This document shows, piece after piece, positions 10,022-23,540 of a DNA stretch of 64,000 bases (position 1 is the first letter of the stretch; every line of letters starts with the position of its first letter). The notes beneath the pieces were generated by a model. That model saw only the letters and a list, made by a program, of their open reading frames with translations, was not told the DNA's origin and did no database searches. Location: positions 1-64,000 of the forward strand of contig JAYMGJ010000068.1 in the NCBI GenBank assembly GCA_037178675.1, written 5' to 3'. The translations under genes were made by a program, and so were the position numbers. Source of the DNA: Scleroderma bovista (Eukaryota > Basidiomycota > Agaricomycetes > Boletales > Sclerodermataceae).

Positions 10022-11746
10022 ATGGATGAACTGGCTCAAGTGCGATCTGAATTGGCACGACTAGAGAAGGAAGAGCGCGACCTTCACGAACAGCTTTCCA
10101 GCGTTCGTGTGGCAATTGAAGCCCACAAGTCTAGGATCGACGATCTCGTACGCACCAAGCCAGCCCCCATCAGCTCCCTTCCCTCCGAGATCCTTTCTTA
10201 TGTGCTCGAGCTCGCAGCTTTCCCTTTTCGTGACTATAGAATAAGGGAACTGGCAGGGGTGTCACGCGCTTGGAGAGACATCATCCTCTCCTTTCCGAAC
10301 TTTTGGAGTAATATTGAACTCCACGATAGTTGCGCGAATATGTCCCTCCTGAGAGCACATGTGGCAAGGAGTTGCCAGTATCCACTGTGCATCACCATTG
10401 GATTTTGGCGAACACCTGCTGAACTTTCTTCCTTTCTCGACGTAATCGTACCCCATGTCTATCGCTGGCGTACACTTGATATCTATAGCAATTGCATGCA
10501 AGTCATCCTAGACAAGATCAATCACTTGAAGTTCCCTTCTCTCACCCACACTACTATCATCCCCGACGGAAATATGCAGTATCCCGTTTTTTTATGGCCA
10601 GAAAACGCACCCTCTTTGAAAAGGCTGGACCTCGGCCCCCTCATTCCTATGGATGACTTCCCTCCTGGCCAGAGGATCGCATATCTCCGTTTGCGTTTCT
10701 CTGATGGTCGTTTCGGACCAATGGTACTCCCGTCCTTGCTGTCCTCTCAGGATTTGACCACTCTCAATTTTACGTGTTCTGATTATCCCTTACTTCAACC
10801 AAACAGCATCTCTCTGCCATTCCTAACATCGCTCACACTCAGCGTTAGACATCCGAGAGGACTAATGTCGGCCATCGTCGCTCCCCAACTCTTGTATTTG
10901 CACTTCGCTGACATCTTTCCAAGTCACGGGCTATCCACCGTCTTCCACGGGTTTGGATCCAAATTCCCACATGTTCAACATCTTGTGTTGCAGGCCCCGA
11001 CTGTTTACTCGAGAGCTGCGGGCGCTGAGGATGTACGCTCGACATGGCCAAACCTGCATCACGTGGAGATGTGCACTATGGGTAATCCTAATCTCTTTGG
11101 GACAAACATGGATGACTTACGCCCTGCAGACCACTGGGAGTCATTAAAATCCCTAACGCTTTTTCACATGACAATTTACTACGAGTCATCCATCATTAAG
11201 GATCTTGTACAGTGGCTAGAGCAACGAAAGTTGGCAGGTCGACCAATGTTAAATGTTAAATTTTCTGGTTGCGACTTTCGGTTTGATTATGTTGACGAAG
11301 GCGAAGACGAAGACGAAGATGAAGATGAAGACGAACGCGCTTTGGATCCTAGCCCACTTTTGGCCTTCTATAACTTGCTAAATGGGATTTGCCTCTTGGA
11401 TATAACAAGCACCTCAGTCAAGACGTGGGTGAATCTGTCGATATCATCGTCATCTCCATCGCAGTTGGTATGCATTGCTGTCATTGTGAAACCCGTGACT
11501 TTACTTACTTCCAATGTCCTAGAGATTACCACAGTTACTCCCCCTTCTCCAAAATCGTCGGGCACAAAAAATGTCCAAGATAGAGAATGGACCCCCCTCA
11601 CCTATTCTGAACCACGGTGTTTTGACGTTCTAATCGGCTTTATACGCCTAATATGCGGACGCCGCCCCCACGTACATCTATGCCCGTGTGCTATGATAAC
11701 CCCGCATTTGAGACGTTACAGATATCCAAATAACTTACCGCTGTAA
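10022..11746 (+). CDS. F-box domain protein
   Basis: Intronless gene for 574 residues, probably a substrate receptor of an SCF ubiquitin ligase. The N-terminal about 50 residues form a heptad-rich coiled coil (ELARLEKEERDLHEQL). An F-box follows: APISSLPSEILSYVLELA, then VSRAWRDIILSFPNFWSNIEL. The rest is a leucine-rich region typical of the large basidiomycete F-box families, with an acidic run (EDEDEDEDE) near residue 430. The first ATG in the frame is at 10022; the frame is open a little further upstream (from a GTG at 10004), but there is no earlier ATG close by. It shares its architecture with the minus-strand gene at 56746-58203, suggesting a lineage-expanded family. The substrate is unknown. 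Confidence 0.85.
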   Translation: MDELAQVRSELARLEKEERDLHEQLSSVRVAIEAHKSRIDDLVRTKPAPISSLPSEILSYVLELAAFPFRDYRIRELAGVSRAWRDIILSFPNFWSNIELHDSCANMSLLRAHVARSCQYPLCITIGFWRTPAELSSFLDVIVPHVYRWRTLDIYSNCMQVILDKINHLKFPSLTHTTIIPDGNMQYPVFLWPENAPSLKRLDLGPLIPMDDFPPGQRIAYLRLRFSDGRFGPMVLPSLLSSQDLTTLNFTCSDYPLLQPNSISLPFLTSLTLSVRHPRGLMSAIVAPQLLYLHFADIFPSHGLSTVFHGFGSKFPHVQHLVLQAPTVYSRAAGAEDVRSTWPNLHHVEMCTMGNPNLFGTNMDDLRPADHWESLKSLTLFHMTIYYESSIIKDLVQWLEQRKLAGRPMLNVKFSGCDFRFDYVDEGEDEDEDEDEDERALDPSPLLAFYNLLNGICLLDITSTSVKTWVNLSISSSSPSQLVCIAVIVKPVTLLTSNVLEITTVTPPSPKSSGTKNVQDREWTPLTYSEPRCFDVLIGFIRLICGRRPHVHLCPCAMITPHLRRYRYPNNLPL

Positions 11747-11891
11747 CAGGGGACAATACTTTTGTGGGCGAGGTTCAAAGGACAACAGAAAAACGCAACC
11801 ATAAACAATATGATTCAACCATTGCCTTGCGTTTATACCATGTATCGTACAATACCTATGATACATTCGAACATCCCTCCAAGCGGCCACT

Positions 11892-14639
11892 TTATACTGC
11901 TGCTTCAGGCTTCGCCACAGCTGGTCCTGGTGCGACATACTTGCCAGTGCCTTTTGCAAATATATCCTGCGAATGCAAACCATCATTCAGAAGTTGTATG
12001 TATAGGCGGACGATGGCATGAGAAATTACCTTGACAATACCTCTCGTTATCATTGCTAATGCGGCCCGACTCTCCCAGAGAGGATAAAGAACGACGGCAA
12101 AGGCTGAACAGAATGTCCAGATGATTCCGACGACAACCCACACCGTGAAACCTGCTACAGAATATACCGTCGATGCGCCGAACAATGGAAGGGGAATCAA
12201 GATCATGAGGATCAGGGTCTGAACAAAAGACCACAACTCGGCGCTCGTTTCAGGGTAAAGAAATTGGGAAGTGCGTACCAGGGCAATAGATGACCACGCC
12301 GCAAACTTGAACGCCTTATTCAGTCGTACAGGATCCAAGTCGTTGTCGCGCTCGGAAGATTCATTCACGACGGAGGGAGCAGACGAGTCCTGAGCTTTCT
12401 TTTCATCTACATATGTCACACTATCTTCCACAATCGGGTTTTTCTGATTATCTGGTGACGCCCGAGAGTTGATGGCGCGAGTCTCGGCAAAATCATAGTC
12501 TTCCGGGCACTTGACGTTGGAAGGGTTATTGCACCGTCATTAGATCTTGGCAATGAGATGTTCACTCACAATTAAGGAAACAACGGTAGCAATAATGCCA
12601 CCGATGGCGATCGAGCCGAGATTCCCTGCCAACATTTCGTAGTCACCTGAGGGTCATTTGAAGCGTTAGGATGTCTATATGCTCCTTTTGACAGACGAAG
12701 CCGCACCTCCACTAGTCTAGAGAAAGGGAATGTGTCATATGCAGGGAATGCAATGCATATAAAGCTTAGGTACTCACAGTAACATTGATTAGGTTATTGT
12801 TTAGTCCTGCAGTTGTGGCAAGCCAGGCAACAATGCCAACAGCGAAACCAACCACAGATCCTGCAATGCACCCGATTCTGCTGGCTTTGCGCCAGGTGAT
12901 GCAGAGAGCAATGGGAACCACAGCAGATCCGAGGATGACACCCATAAATGTCTAATTCAACGCGTCAGTATGTTACAACTCAAACTGTGCAGGAAGAACT
13001 GACATAGAGCCAACCCATGGAGATGCCAATATAGAAGAAGATAACACCTGCAATGCCCATGACGAGTGCAAACGCTGCAACCTACCCCCATACGGAAGTA
13101 AGCGATGTGATCAAAATGTGAAAGAAGGCGACAGACTCCAATATGGCTCATCCGGAGGACTTGCTCTTCTGTAGCTTGGGGGTTGATATACCTTACATAT
13201 ACATCATAGGTCAATATAGAAGAGACGGCAATCAACTCCGCGCTCGTTGCGCTCGTCACAGCCAAGAACAGTAGAATCAGCAACGCAGCTGCACCACTCT
13301 TTCCGAGGAGGGTAGCAGCAGCAACGGATGCCGGAAGACCTGCCGAGATATCTGCATTTGATAAAGTAGGAAGAAGAGGTATGAATCCGCTAGAAGTGGG
13401 GGCATTTACAGGTGATGAGGATGAGGGGACAGCGCTCAGAGCAACTGCAGCCAGTCCCATGGTGGTTGCCATAGTAAATGGGATGGCGAACCTGGCTGCC
13501 ATGAACCATAGGAACAGAGGACGAACTACAAGACACCTACCACGCAAGCCCTCCGATGAGATATGCCTTGACTGTTGTGGCAGGCCGACTAGCGATTGCA
13601 CGTTGCCAGTATGCCTGGTCTTGGAAAACGGTAGCAAAATTCCCGACTAGGTTTATGATGCCGAATATGAGGCCATTTTTGGAACGAAGAGTCAGGTAAG
13701 ATCCACCCGCATTGCCTGGGACAGGGGCAATGCTGGAGGCTTCCGAGAGTAGGAAGTGCATTTTGCTGATGGAACCAATGTACCCGGATGTCGCATAGAC
13801 TGTAAATACAAAAGTAAGGATAATGGCGAAGAGGACTGTAGTGTGAGTACTGTGGCCAGAAAATTAGTAAACATGTGATGAAGTACTAGTAAACTCTTAC
13901 TAGTCGCAAAGAAGTGTAGAACGCATGCCACCAACAACCACGTAAATGGCAACTCCTAAGGGGATCAAGAAACAAGCAGCTATTGTGCTCATGCCAGTTA
14001 GACCAGTGACGGTGGCAGAACCTCCCAAGACAAGCATGGAAGAGACGATCAAGTTCGTGGCCAAGCCAAAAACCATGAATATCAAGTGAGCCGCAGTCCC
14101 CCAACGTACTGCAACGATTTCAAGCCATGTATGAGCATATGGTGCATTGAGTTTAAGCTTAGCAGCAAGCTGTGCAAAAAGAAGGACCTGGACGGTGGCG
14201 CCTGCGGCGTACCACCATGGCCCTGAAATGCCATATCTGTAGGCAACCGCACTAGATTGCAACTGACGTCGCGTGTCAGTATTCTCAGACAGGCTAGAGT
14301 AGGTGTACTCACGAGAGTAGCTGCCCACGTCCAGGCCGAAACAATACCCGACGCAATAAGGCCAGGTTTCACACTTCGCGAAGCTGAGGTGAATTCTTCT
14401 GAGTCTTTCGGTGAAACTCCAGTGTATCTCGCTTGAACGGCGGTCAAACAGACCATAAAGGCACTGAAAAACAGACCAATGCCTGCAGTGCGTTCAATTA
14501 AAGGTCTAGGGGTCGGAAGCATTCCAGCGACACCTACCAACCACTGGGAAAAAATATCAGACAACGGACATAGACACGACTAAAATGGACACCCACCGAC
14601 GCCGTAGCCCGCGCCCTGAGGAAGTATTTCGCTTGCCAT
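11892..14639 (-). CDS. DUR3: DUR3-type urea/polyamine:cation symporter
   Basis: Plasma-membrane sodium:solute symporter family transporter of the DUR3 branch, which takes up urea (and polyamines in yeast). Translated landmarks in order: ILPQGAGYGV near the N-terminus, SAWTWAATLLQSS, YRYGISGPWWYAAGATVQVL, APYAHTWLEIV, FQDQAYWQRAIAS, LLGKSGAAALLILLFLAVTS, SAELIAVSSILTYDVY, FFYIGISMGW. About 14-15 membrane segments are distributed over many short exons. The start is taken at 14639 (MASEILPQG). The first intron, before GIGLFFSAFM, is about 115 nt and may conceal a mini-exon. The C-terminus splices from GIVK to DIFAKGTGK and ends at 11892. Divergent from RQC1 with 643 bp between the start codons, containing GATA-type sites. 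Confidence 0.9.
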
Positions 14640-14702
14640 GATCCTAGAGGAGATCCAGAGAAGTGCAGTCGCGAGCGCAAAGGACCAACAACGTTCTGGT
14701 TG

Positions 14703-14710
14703 TATATATA
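14703..14710 (-). promoter_or_regulatory. candidate TATA box of DUR3
   Basis: TATATATA, 64-71 bp upstream of the DUR3 start codon on the minus strand. Confidence 0.35.
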
Positions 14711-14725
14711 CCTTGCCATGCTGAC

Positions 14726-14767
14726 AGATAAGCTTATCAATTGTTCCTTAGGGATGCACAGAGATAA
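14726..14767 (-). promoter_or_regulatory. GATA-factor site cluster upstream of DUR3
   Basis: A perfect 12-bp palindrome GATAAGCTTATC (14727-14738) gives two opposed HGATAR sites (AGATAA at 14726 and TGATAA read on the other strand). A third AGATAA lies at 14762-14767, followed by a GATATC. HGATAR is the target of AreA/Gln3/Nit2-class nitrogen regulators, which control urea transport in ascomycetes. The cluster is 87-128 bp upstream of the start codon. The role here is inferred. Confidence 0.55.
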
Positions 14768-15282
14768 CGATATCAACTGGAGTCAGGGACTCAGCGATCG
14801 ACGTATGCTGCTGGCCAATGCCAGCCTTGAAGCTTGAAAGCTTGGGAATTGGCAGCTGTCCATGGTGTTGCGCAGAAGTATTGGAATAGAGCATTCGGTA
14901 CTACAGTGATGGGTTGAAACGTAGTGCACGGTGCTAGGACGGCCCTGAGGGAGAGGTTCAGGTTGCAGGCGAAACTCGATATGATAGCGGGTGACAAATT
15001 GAAGTTCAACTTGCAAAATGCGATTGGATCAGCCATATTTCCCCATGTCTGTCGACAAAGGCGCAGGAAGAGTGCTATGTACGGGTTGGTTCAGGTTACA
15101 CCGTGCACGGAAGCATAAGCGTTCCCGTTGTCAATGTCACCTGTCATGCTCACGTTTCCATCCTACTTATCACTACTGAGATGGCCTGAAGATTGGTGGG
15201 TTGTACACTCCCCTATACGATCGGAAACCGGGAGACTTGTCTCATAGGTGGTGAAAGATTACGTAAAGATACCACTTGCCAG

Positions 15283-18118
15283 ATGGCTCTTCGACGCAGC
15301 AAACGCCAGCAACGCGAACAAGAACTTCTTGTTCTCACAAGCCCAAGCCCTGACACGCGTGTTTCCTCTGACGACGAGGCAGCCGCACCTGCACAGTCGG
15401 CTTTTGCAGCAGTATGTGTCGTGATAAGACGTCTCCCTACAGATAATGACGTCACATTCAGCTTTTTACCCCAGATGATGAGCGAGAAGCATCCGTTGAA
15501 GAGACAGAGGAGACAGCTGCAAAGCCCTCGAAATCTCGCAAGGCATGTGTTTCCTTATCAGACAACATTGCGATCATCTCATGATACATACTATGCACCT
15601 TGTAGGCTAAAAAGAAAAAGAAAAAAGCCACACACACGCAAGGAGTTTCCACCGAAAACTCCCCGCCAGCGAAGCTCTCCGCAAAGAAGGAAAAGGGAAA
15701 GAAAAAGGACGATGGAGACGATCTCGATAAAGCACTTGCAGAATTATCTCTCAGGTATCTTGTCTCGTGTCCCCATTCGCAACGTGTAAGCTCATAGTAT
15801 GAAAAGGTACCCAGATCTTCAGCGTGTAGCGGCTGGTACCCCCCGCGATGCTCGGATGCACACTCTTGCAAACTTGTTATCTGCATCGCTCGCCCACCTT
15901 GATGCGGAGGCTGAACTCCGTAAATTCTTCGGATCAAAAGCTGTCACTGCAGCTGAATTGTCCGAGTCCGGATCCTCCCCGTCCCATAGGCGACAACGCG
16001 GAACACCGTCGACTTTGTTGCGTTCACATTTGACCCGTCCTGCACCAACGTGGTCCCGCATGAAACAGCGGGAAGGGCTCTCTCTACGCGCATTTACAGA
16101 AGTCGAGGCATCTAGTAAATCGGGAAAAGGTCCCGCTGGATCAGGAAAATGGTGGACTATTGAATACACCAGACGCTATAAAGGGGTGACAATGGCCTTC
16201 ATTCGTGCTGTGCGGTCTGGAAGTACGTGATTTATTGTGACGTTATATTCATTCCTCATATCATTCGTCCACAGCACCTGAAGCACTCTGGGATGTTCTG
16301 CGAGAATTGCCTTGGCATGCTGACACACTGCTGCAACTTGCAGATATTTGTCGTCATCGTGAAGGTAAGAGTTACTTGCGCACCCAGTTCACTGCTTCTG
16401 ACGAGATTTCTCAGAATTTAGCACGGCCGTGGAGCATGTTGCGCAAGCCATCTTCACCTATGAACGTGCATTCCTCGGCACTTTCAGTTTCACCAGCGGG
16501 GTCAATAGGCTCGATTTTAATTTTGTTGAGAATCGACCCTTCTTCTTAGCCATGCATCAGCAAGTCATGTATGATAAATCTTTTTATTTTATGAGTGTTT
16601 CCTGCACGCTGATACACCCTCTAGTGATCTTCAGCGTCGCGGCTGTCCGCGTACCGCTTTTGAGCATGCTCGCCTCTTATTTTCTCTTCACCCTCTGGCT
16701 GATCCCCACGGTGCACTTCTGCACCTCGATTTCCTTTCTGTAAAAGCCGGGATGGGTAATTGGTTGGAGGATGTCTGGAACATTTACCAGTGCTGCCGTG
16801 ATGACATTGAAGAAGGGCAGGAGTACATGGATCCAAGCATACTTCCGGGATGGGCATACACGAGGGCACTCATCTTGAGGGAAAAAGAAAAGATGAAGTG
16901 CGATCGCGGCGAGGTGGGTTCTACTCGGATTTTGATGTTCGTGCTAATACTTACTTCAGGATACCGGTGAGGAAAGCACAGAAGCCCTTAGACAAGCCAT
17001 AGTCACCTTTCCATCAATTGTACTGCTTCTTGCCGACAAGTGCGAAATATCTCTTCCTTTGGAAGTTCGGTCACATAAAGAGTTCCGCATACATACAGAC
17101 AGCGTGTAAGTCATTCCGCTACTGGTGATGGTCCTGGTTCACGATAATCTCAGTGGCCTGAGTCCCGGAGAAATCACTCTTCACCTGCTTTCCCATATGT
17201 ATGCTAATCGCTCCATGTCTTTATGGAAGTCGTCTTCCCTCAGCTCGTGGCTGGTATCGACGGCGGTCTCTATGCTTCCTACTTTCTCCTCGAAATGTAA
17301 CCGTCCCATGCGCGCTCGCTTTCTCCGCGTCTTCACCTCCGAACACCTTCGGGAATCCATATATCGCCATGTCATCGTTCTTGCCCAAACACATGCACAG
17401 CAGGAACATCGTGTTCTTACCGCTTTCATACCACGACAGGTGTTGAATGCGCACCAATACGCATGTGACCCATTACCTCCACGGACGGCATGTACCTTGT
17501 ATGACAACGATTTCTTCGCAACTGCCGAAGATTCGGTTCTTCACCGGGCAACTCGTCGGCGTACTCGCGCTGAGGAGCGTGAAATGGAACTTCAGGTACC
17601 GGATGCAGCAACGCGTGAACGGGTGTTTGAACTGTATGATATACTAGCCAACGGGGAACAAATGCCAGGCGGTGTGGTACAGTTTGCGCGGGCGCTGCTT
17701 CAAAGGCCCGATGAAGTTATCGACATGTTGCGGAATGCGATGGGCTGGGATGAATTCGAGCGAGGGCCCCAAAATTTAGAAGAAATGCTGGGAGGGATGG
17801 TTGATGTTGATAACGACGAAGGAGTTGAAGATGTTCCAGTTGTGAACTTACCTCAGACAGGATTGTCTGAGGCTGGCCATGAGTCAGCAGTAGATGAGGA
17901 AAGGGAACAAAGCGAGGAGGAGGTTGAAAGCCTTGCTGTGAGTGTTCGTGTCCTTCCAGCCTTGTGATCTGTTATGCTGTTTCGTCCTATTTTAGCCGAT
18001 GCCCATACGTGTTATGCGCAACCTGTTCAACCGCCTGTGGGGGGCTGCTGGAGGCGGTGAGGAAGACTCGTCCGATGATGACAGTGAAGTAGAGGCCGAA
18101 CTAGTTCGTGACGGGTGA
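15283..18118 (+). CDS. RQC1: TCF25/Rqc1 family, ribosome quality control complex subunit 1
   Basis: Homologue of yeast Rqc1 and human TCF25, which act with the Ltn1 E3 ligase and Rqc2 on stalled 60S subunits to help clear the nascent chain. The start MALRRSKRQQREQEL is the typical basic N-terminus. A long Lys-rich region (AKKKKKKATH-type) follows, then the conserved TCF25 core: KWWTIEYTRRYKGV, DTLLQLADICRHRE, AVEHVAQAIFTYERAFLGTF, SGVNRLDFNFVENRPFFLAMH, RRGCPRTAFEHARLLFSLHP, and AIVTFPSIVLLLADKCEI. The protein ends in an acidic tail (EEDSSDDDSEVEAELVRDG). Several introns of 50-100 nt interrupt it; the last, 17939-17995 approximately, joins SLA to PMPIRVMRNLFNRLWG in phase 0. No break was seen. 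Confidence 0.92.
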
Positions 18119-18901
18119 CGTCGATTGATGGTTCGCCTGTCTCGCACGCTTCATTCAGTACCGCAGTGGCAGTATTTTACGGCTACTAATAGTTTTCAGG
18201 GACCTGAACACGAGTTTCTGCGCAGATTGGCGCAGAAACATAAGATACCTTATTTTGTAGGAAGAAGTCAAGAGTTTTAAAGTCGCGAGTGAAATGCATC
18301 CTAACTTTGAAATCGCTGGCCAGATCTTCAACCTTCGGCTGCGCCTTGCTGGACCTTTTGGCGAGTGGGCCCCTGAAACCCAGATTTAGGCATACTTGTC
18401 CCGTCTTCGAGGCCACTGCATTAATCCGTGGTGATGCCTCCAGTGCATTTGTACCTCGCAAATGCGACCCCAGTCACTCACTGCCCGATCCCATTTGTAC
18501 TTCAAATTCTCACTTCGGTTCCCCTTCCTGTACTCTTTAATTCAAGGTTTGAATTACCCGCCAAGTGGCCATGTCGTCCTCTGCATTTGGCTCCTGAACT
18601 TTGTCTTTCCCTTTCTAAATGGAGCACGAACCCGTATCACGCAAAGTGTACTTGTTTGATGCTACGCTCTGGTCTCTATCGTTGGACCCCGTTCACATCA
18701 CCATTATCACTATTGACAGATTGAACCCGATTCCGCCACGTCCACAAATCGCTGGCCAGTTGCTTGCAGACAGGTCTTTCCAGTTTTACTTACTTCTCTG
18801 ATGGAATTCCTTCATTTCTAAGAAAGGAGATGGACCGGGTCCTGCTCTTTATAAACCTCCTCGAGTCAGCAACGTTCCGATCCTCAGTTCCCGAAAACAA
18901 C
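18119..18901. other. intergenic / probable 5' leader of the C2H2 gene
   Basis: 783 bp. Open frames on either strand have no recognisable features. The distal part is pyrimidine-rich, as in long fungal 5' leaders. No RNA gene or repeat was seen. Confidence 0.4.
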
Positions 18902-19675
18902 ATGTCCCCTCATGATGCCAGCCGTCAGCCATCTCCCCCTCCTAGTCAGCATCCTCGATCTCCAGCTGACCATCTCCCTTCGGGTTCCATGAACCGGTCC
19001 AACCCGCCACAAGCCCCTCCGTATCCCCCAATCAGCGGCACCGTCGTGCAAAGGGGTACTTGATAATGTGATACTCGCATGATTGAGTACTGACATTTGT
19101 CAGCAGGGGGCGGAATGGTGACCGCTTCGCCATCACGTCCGTACGCTCAATATCCTCCACAAAGGCCGTCCATTCCGAAGGACGATCACAGGCCCTACCT
19201 CACGCAAAGTAGCCAAAGTGAATACTGTCCCCCGCCACACTCACAGGGTCATTCCTACGCATATGCGCAATCTGATCTTATGCGGCCCGAATTTCAAAGC
19301 TCTTCTGCTCACCAGCAGAAGCAGACCCCTTCAGAGATTTATAACAACTACCCCCCCACCGCTCAGCTGGACTCCCATCCCGTGCCACTCAGTCCCCAGC
19401 ACGTTGTAAGCCTAGCAGGTGGCAATGGCAGCCATTCTGGGCCCCTCTCATCCACGCAGTCGCAGCCATCGAACCCCCCGGAGGAGCGCTTTCCGTGTGA
19501 TCTCTGTGACCAGACCTTTAGCCGGGCCCACGATCGCCTCAAACATAATGCGACCGCACACCACCCGGCACTAGCCGTTCACAGGTGTCGTGATTGCCGG
19601 AAGGAGTTCAGTCGTGTAGATGCACTGAGACGTCACATTGAGAAAGGATGCGACGAGATGTCTTTCCACCGATAG
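18902..19675 (+). CDS. C2H2 zinc-finger protein, putative transcription factor
   Basis: Two exons (18902-19055 and 19104-19675; 726 nt, 241 residues). The N-terminal two thirds is Pro/Ser/Gln-rich and probably disordered. The C-terminus carries two tandem fingers: CDLCDQTFSRAHDRLKHNATAHH (C-x2-C-x12-H-x4-H pattern; positions about 173-194) and a second, CRDCRKEFSRVDALRRH, ending in a C rather than a second H (IEKGCDE). A tandem C-terminal pair with the second finger of C2HC type is common in fungal regulators. The protein ends ten residues after the second finger. Target genes are unknown. Confidence 0.82.
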
Positions 19676-20060
19676 ATATGGAGAGCAATGAGGTATCGTT
19701 ATTACGAGCTCCCATTTTCCTGGGTCCGTGCGCACTAGTCACATACATCTCGAGTACGTTCTCTGTTATATGTATCTTTCCCCTTGCTATGTACTAGTAT
19801 CCGAAGTGGCTGTGCATCACATAACTGTAGCTGAACAAGAAACTCTGATCAAAGTATAATAACTGATTAAGAGCACCTTTCGCCAGAGAGCACAGTTCCA
19901 AGTGACAAATTGATGTGCACGAGCCATGACTGACGGCCAGAATGAATCATTGCTGTATACGCAGCATGACCCGAAGGCTCATTTGCGATTGAGGCAGATA
20001 CGCAATTGGCAAGCCTCTGTCGACCACAGCAACCAACAGCAATAATTTGAATTACCCTAG

Positions 20061-20067
20061 TATAAAA
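20061..20067 (+). promoter_or_regulatory. candidate TATA box of ARG5,6
   Basis: TATAAAA, 120-126 bp upstream of the start codon. Confidence 0.45.
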
Positions 20068-20123
20068 TCGCCAAAGTTGTCAAGGCGGACGAAGCGTCGA
20101 CGAGGTCAACTGATTGTAATAAC

Positions 20124-20130
20124 TGACTCA
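20124..20130 (+). promoter_or_regulatory. general amino-acid control element (Gcn4/CPC1-type)
   Basis: TGACTCA, the consensus for Gcn4, CPC1 and CpcA bZIP regulators, is 57-63 bp upstream of the ARG5,6 start codon. Arginine genes are classical members of this regulon in other fungi. The site is downstream of the candidate TATA box, which is unusual, so either the real core promoter lies elsewhere or the site is in the leader. Confidence 0.5.
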
Positions 20131-20186
20131 TCGAATCGCTTGACCGCGTAAAATTTTCCTCAGTTTTCACATTTCACTGCAGCCAG

Positions 20187-23178
<2,992 letters not shown>

Positions 23179-23540
23179 CCACGCTGGGTAGCCCGCCGGT
23201 GTACATACTATAGATGGTGTAAGCGTGAGCACACTCAGGGGCAATTGGTTTTATGTAATGGGATATGACGATGAATTGTGCACCCCGCGTCTTCCAATTG
23301 CCATTCGAAACGGCGCAGCAGAAACACCGATGCCCCCGCCGGATCCTCTGACCAATGAACGGCAGCGGGGCGACAAGCGCTGTACAGGATTACAAGGAGT
23401 AGACGCCCGTCGAGTTGTTCATGGCGGAGCCATAATTGGACATGTCGTCTTGACCCGGATACCCGTCCCTCCTCTCCGAGTCCTTCAACTCCTTGCCTAG
23501 ACTATCACCCCCGCACGCTTGTCGACGCCAGCCAACCCTT
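23179..23540. other. intergenic, 362 bp
   Basis: Region between ARG5,6 and the calcineurin gene, both on the plus strand. No element was recognised; the calcineurin promoter must be here. Confidence 0.4.

Larger units (their letters stand above)
14640..15282. other. divergent intergenic region DUR3 / RQC1
   Basis: Shared 643-bp upstream region. The DUR3-proximal 130 bp holds a TATA-like run and a cluster of GATA sites (listed separately). The RQC1-proximal half shows no clear element. Short open frames here have no family features. Confidence 0.5.
19676..20186. other. intergenic, ARG5,6 promoter region
   Basis: 511 bp between two plus-strand genes. It contains a TATA box and a Gcn4/CPC1-type site near the ARG5,6 start (listed separately); nothing else was recognised. 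Confidence 0.5.
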
